Below are positions 7,310 through 8,940 of a stretch of DNA of 8,940 nt, one piece after another. The position numbers were made by a program, and so were the translations under genes. The stretch is taken from positions 1 through 8,940 of the forward strand of contig DAICYU010000128.1 of the NCBI GenBank assembly GCA_027311485.1. The letters run 5' to 3'. The stretch comes from Acetobacteraceae bacterium (GTDB lineage: Bacteria; Pseudomonadota; Alphaproteobacteria; Acetobacterales; Acetobacteraceae). The notes under the pieces are model-generated. The model made no database searches. It saw only the letters and a program-made list of their open reading frames with translations, and was not told the DNA's origin. Each line of letters opens with the position of its first letter. Within the stretch, counting starts at the first letter, position 1.

Positions 7310-7314
7310 TACGC

Positions 7315-8568
7315 ATGAGCAAATCCGGCGATTCGAAAAACACTCTCTACTGCTCGTTCTGCGGGAAATCGCAGCACGAGGTCCGTAAGCTGATCGCCGG
7401 CCCGACGGTCTTCATCTGTGACGAGTGCGTCGAACTCTGCATGGACATCATCCGTGAGGAGCACAAGACGCATCTGGTGAAGTCCCGCGATGGGGTGCCT
7501 ACCCCGCGGGAGATCTGCAAGGTGCTGGACGACTACGTGATCGGCCAGGACCACGCCAAGCGGGTGCTGTCGGTGGCGGTGCACAACCACTACAAGCGTC
7601 TGGCGCACGGCCAGAAGAACAACGACGTCGAGATCGCGAAATCGAACATCCTGCTGGTCGGTCCCACCGGCTCCGGCAAGACGCTGCTGGCGCAGACGCT
7701 GGCCCGCATCCTGGATGTGCCGTTCACGATGGCGGACGCCACCACGCTGACCGAAGCCGGCTACGTGGGCGAGGATGTGGAGAACATCATCCTCAAGCTG
7801 CTGCAGTCAGCCGACTACAATGTGGAGCGGGCACAGCGCGGCATCGTCTACATCGATGAGGTCGATAAGATCTCCCGCAAGTCGGACAATCCGTCGATCA
7901 CCCGCGACGTGTCCGGCGAGGGCGTGCAGCAGGCGCTGCTGAAGATCATGGAAGGCACGATTGCCTCAGTACCCCCGCAGGGCGGCCGGAAGCACCCGCA
8001 GCAGGAATTCTTGCAGGTCGACACGACCAACATCCTGTTCATCTGTGGCGGCGCTTTCTCGGGGCTCGAGCGCATCATCAGCGCCCGCGGCAAGGGATCG
8101 GGCATCGGTTATGGCGCCGAGGTGCGGTCCCCGGAGGAGCGGCGCATGGGCGCAATCCTGCGCGAGGTGGAGCCCGAGGATCTGCTGAAGTTCGGTCTGA
8201 TCCCCGAATTCATCGGCCGTCTGCCGGTTGTCGCCACGCTGGAGGATCTGGACGAAGGCGCGTTGATGGAGATCCTGACCAAGCCGAAGAACGCGCTGGT
8301 GAAGCAGTACGGTCGGTTGTTCGAAATGGAAGGCGTCAAGCTTTCGTTCACGGACGATGCGCTGAAGTCGGTCGCCACCCGTGCCATCGCCCGTAAAACC
8401 GGTGCGCGCGGCCTGCGTTCGATCATGGAGCAGATCCTGCTATCCACCATGTTCGATCTTCCTGGGCTCGACGGGGTTGAGGAAGTTGTCATCAACCGCG
8501 AGGTCGCCGAATCGCGCGCCAACCCGCTTTACCTCTACGGCAAGGAGCGGGCCGAGAGCAGCGCCTGA
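7315..8568 (+). CDS. clpX: ATP-dependent Clp protease ATP-binding subunit ClpX
   Basis: ClpX is a hexameric AAA+ unfoldase that recognises tagged proteins and threads them into ClpP. The 417-aa product has the N-terminal zinc-binding domain with C13, C16, C35 and C38. Walker A is GPTGSGKT (116-123), the pore loop GYVG (149-152), Walker B IVYIDE (177-182), the RKH loop 225-227, and sensor 2 GARGLRS (363-369). The loop that inserts into ClpP reads IGY (264-266), where the E. coli protein has IGF. The start is well supported by GGAGGAG at 7303-7309, 5 nt upstream. It lies downstream of clpP but behind a strong terminator, so its own promoter is likely. Length and domain order are normal. Confidence 0.98.
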   Translation: MSKSGDSKNTLYCSFCGKSQHEVRKLIAGPTVFICDECVELCMDIIREEHKTHLVKSRDGVPTPREICKVLDDYVIGQDHAKRVLSVAVHNHYKRLAHGQKNNDVEIAKSNILLVGPTGSGKTLLAQTLARILDVPFTMADATTLTEAGYVGEDVENIILKLLQSADYNVERAQRGIVYIDEVDKISRKSDNPSITRDVSGEGVQQALLKIMEGTIASVPPQGGRKHPQQEFLQVDTTNILFICGGAFSGLERIISARGKGSGIGYGAEVRSPEERRMGAILREVEPEDLLKFGLIPEFIGRLPVVATLEDLDEGALMEILTKPKNALVKQYGRLFEMEGVKLSFTDDALKSVATRAIARKTGARGLRSIMEQILLSTMFDLPGLDGVEEVVINREVAESRANPLYLYGKERAESSA

Positions 8569-8626
8569 GCCGGCAAGTCTCGCCAGCATACCAGGCTCGC
8601 GGCGGCGCGATCGCTCATTTCAAGGG

Positions 8627-8654
8627 CTTGTGGCGATCCTCCGGACGGCCATAT
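8627..8654 (+). promoter_or_regulatory. Heat-shock (sigma32/RpoH)-like promoter candidate for lon
   Basis: CTTG at 8627-8630 is followed 18 nt later by CCATAT at 8649-8654. In the E. coli sigma32 layout this reads CTTGTG-N14-GGCCATAT, matching the CTTG core and 6 of 8 bases of CCCCATNT at the expected spacing. lon is a classic heat-shock gene. Transcription would start near 8661, giving a leader of about 86 nt. The match was made by eye. Confidence 0.5.
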
Positions 8655-8671
8655 GCCGTCAGGAGGGTTTG
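8636..8671 (+). terminator. Strong stem-loop between clpX and lon, probable clpX terminator
   Basis: CCTCC-G-GACGGC (8638-8649) pairs with GCCGTC-A-GGAGG (8655-8666), that is 5 plus 6 Watson-Crick pairs with a single G-A mismatch, around loop CATAT (8650-8654). The stem extends by T-G and A-T at its base into GTTTGAT. The T-run is short, so termination may be partial. The loop contains the -10 of the proposed lon promoter. Confidence 0.55.
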
Positions 8672-8746
8672 ATAAGCCCGGAAAAAGCGTTCTCCGTGCC
8701 GCTGTTGGGCGGAGATTGACGCTGACTGTCCAGTAAGGAGGTCACT

Positions 8747-8940
8747 ATGACGGAACAGGAACGGCCCAGCGGATCGGGGAGCGAGTCGGAGACTCCCCAG
8801 GGCCGCCCGCACGGCGACACGATGGCGGTGCTGCCGCTGCGTGATATTGTCGTTTTCCCGCACATGATCGTGCCGCTTTTCGTCGGGCGTGAGAAATCCG
8901 TCCGTGCGTTGGAAGCGGTCATGAAGGACGACAAGCAGAT
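8747..8940 (+). CDS. lon: Lon protease, N-terminal fragment (runs off the window)
   Basis: Lon is a homo-oligomeric AAA+ serine protease that degrades misfolded and regulatory proteins. Only the first 64 complete codons are present. A polar tail (1-25) is followed by the start of the Lon N-terminal substrate-binding domain, MAVLPLRDIVVFPHMIVPLF (26-45) and then VGREKSVRALEAVM, a very characteristic opening. The ATG at 8747 has an excellent ribosome-binding site, AAGGAGG at 8735-8741, 5 nt upstream; the internal ATG at codon 26 lacks one. It sits 178 nt after clpX, behind a stem-loop and a heat-shock-like promoter. The ATPase and protease domains lie beyond the window and cannot be judged. Confidence 0.96.
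   Translation, partial: MTEQERPSGSGSESETPQGRPHGDTMAVLPLRDIVVFPHMIVPLFVGREKSVRALEAVMKDDKQ

Noticed and set aside
8607..8614. GCGATCGC palindrome in the clpX-lon spacer
   Set aside because: A single 8-bp GC-rich palindrome is expected by chance and has no paired site nearby.

Overview
This GC-rich window most resembles an alphaproteobacterium, probably Acetobacteraceae (Rhodospirillales). The evidence is the order tRNA-Leu, tig, clpP, clpX, lon, which is common in that class, and a ClpP N-terminus (MRDRDPVEIYSNALVP) close to what I remember of Acetobacteraceae. The family-level call is from memory of sequences, not from a search.

Left half (about 1-4880), accessory metabolism. A rightward, tightly packed three-gene unit carries two class I PLP aminotransferases and a GNAT protein. 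The aminotransferases are each exactly 400 aa, align without gaps at about 51% identity by hand count, and are separated by 1 nt. They are followed 5 nt later by a 330-aa protein holding two GNAT acetyltransferase folds in one chain. An IclR-family regulator converges on this unit from the minus strand, with 21 nt between stop codons. The roughly 250 bp upstream of iclR holds a perfect 10-bp inverted repeat containing outward-mirrored TTGACG boxes, and a nested 15-bp dyad that is a plausible autoregulatory operator.

Right half (4881-8940), core proteostasis. In order these are tRNA-Leu(UAG), trigger factor, ClpP, ClpX and the first 64 codons of Lon, all on the plus strand. Trigger factor folds nascent chains at the ribosome, ClpX unfolds substrates into ClpP, and Lon is the second main AAA+ protease. 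The spacers carry visible signals. There is a promoter-like element before clpP, a textbook intrinsic terminator after clpP, and a C-rich/G-rich leader hairpin abutting the clpX Shine-Dalgarno. After clpX comes a strong stem-loop that overlaps a heat-shock-like (sigma32-type) promoter for lon. The layout suggests separately regulated clpP, clpX and lon units rather than one long operon.

I found no mobile element, CRISPR array or clearly new defence or biosynthetic system. The points most worth a second look are the lon promoter/terminator overlap, the iclR upstream palindromes, the diverged aminotransferase pair with its fused double GNAT, and a Phe-to-Tyr change in the ClpX IGF loop.
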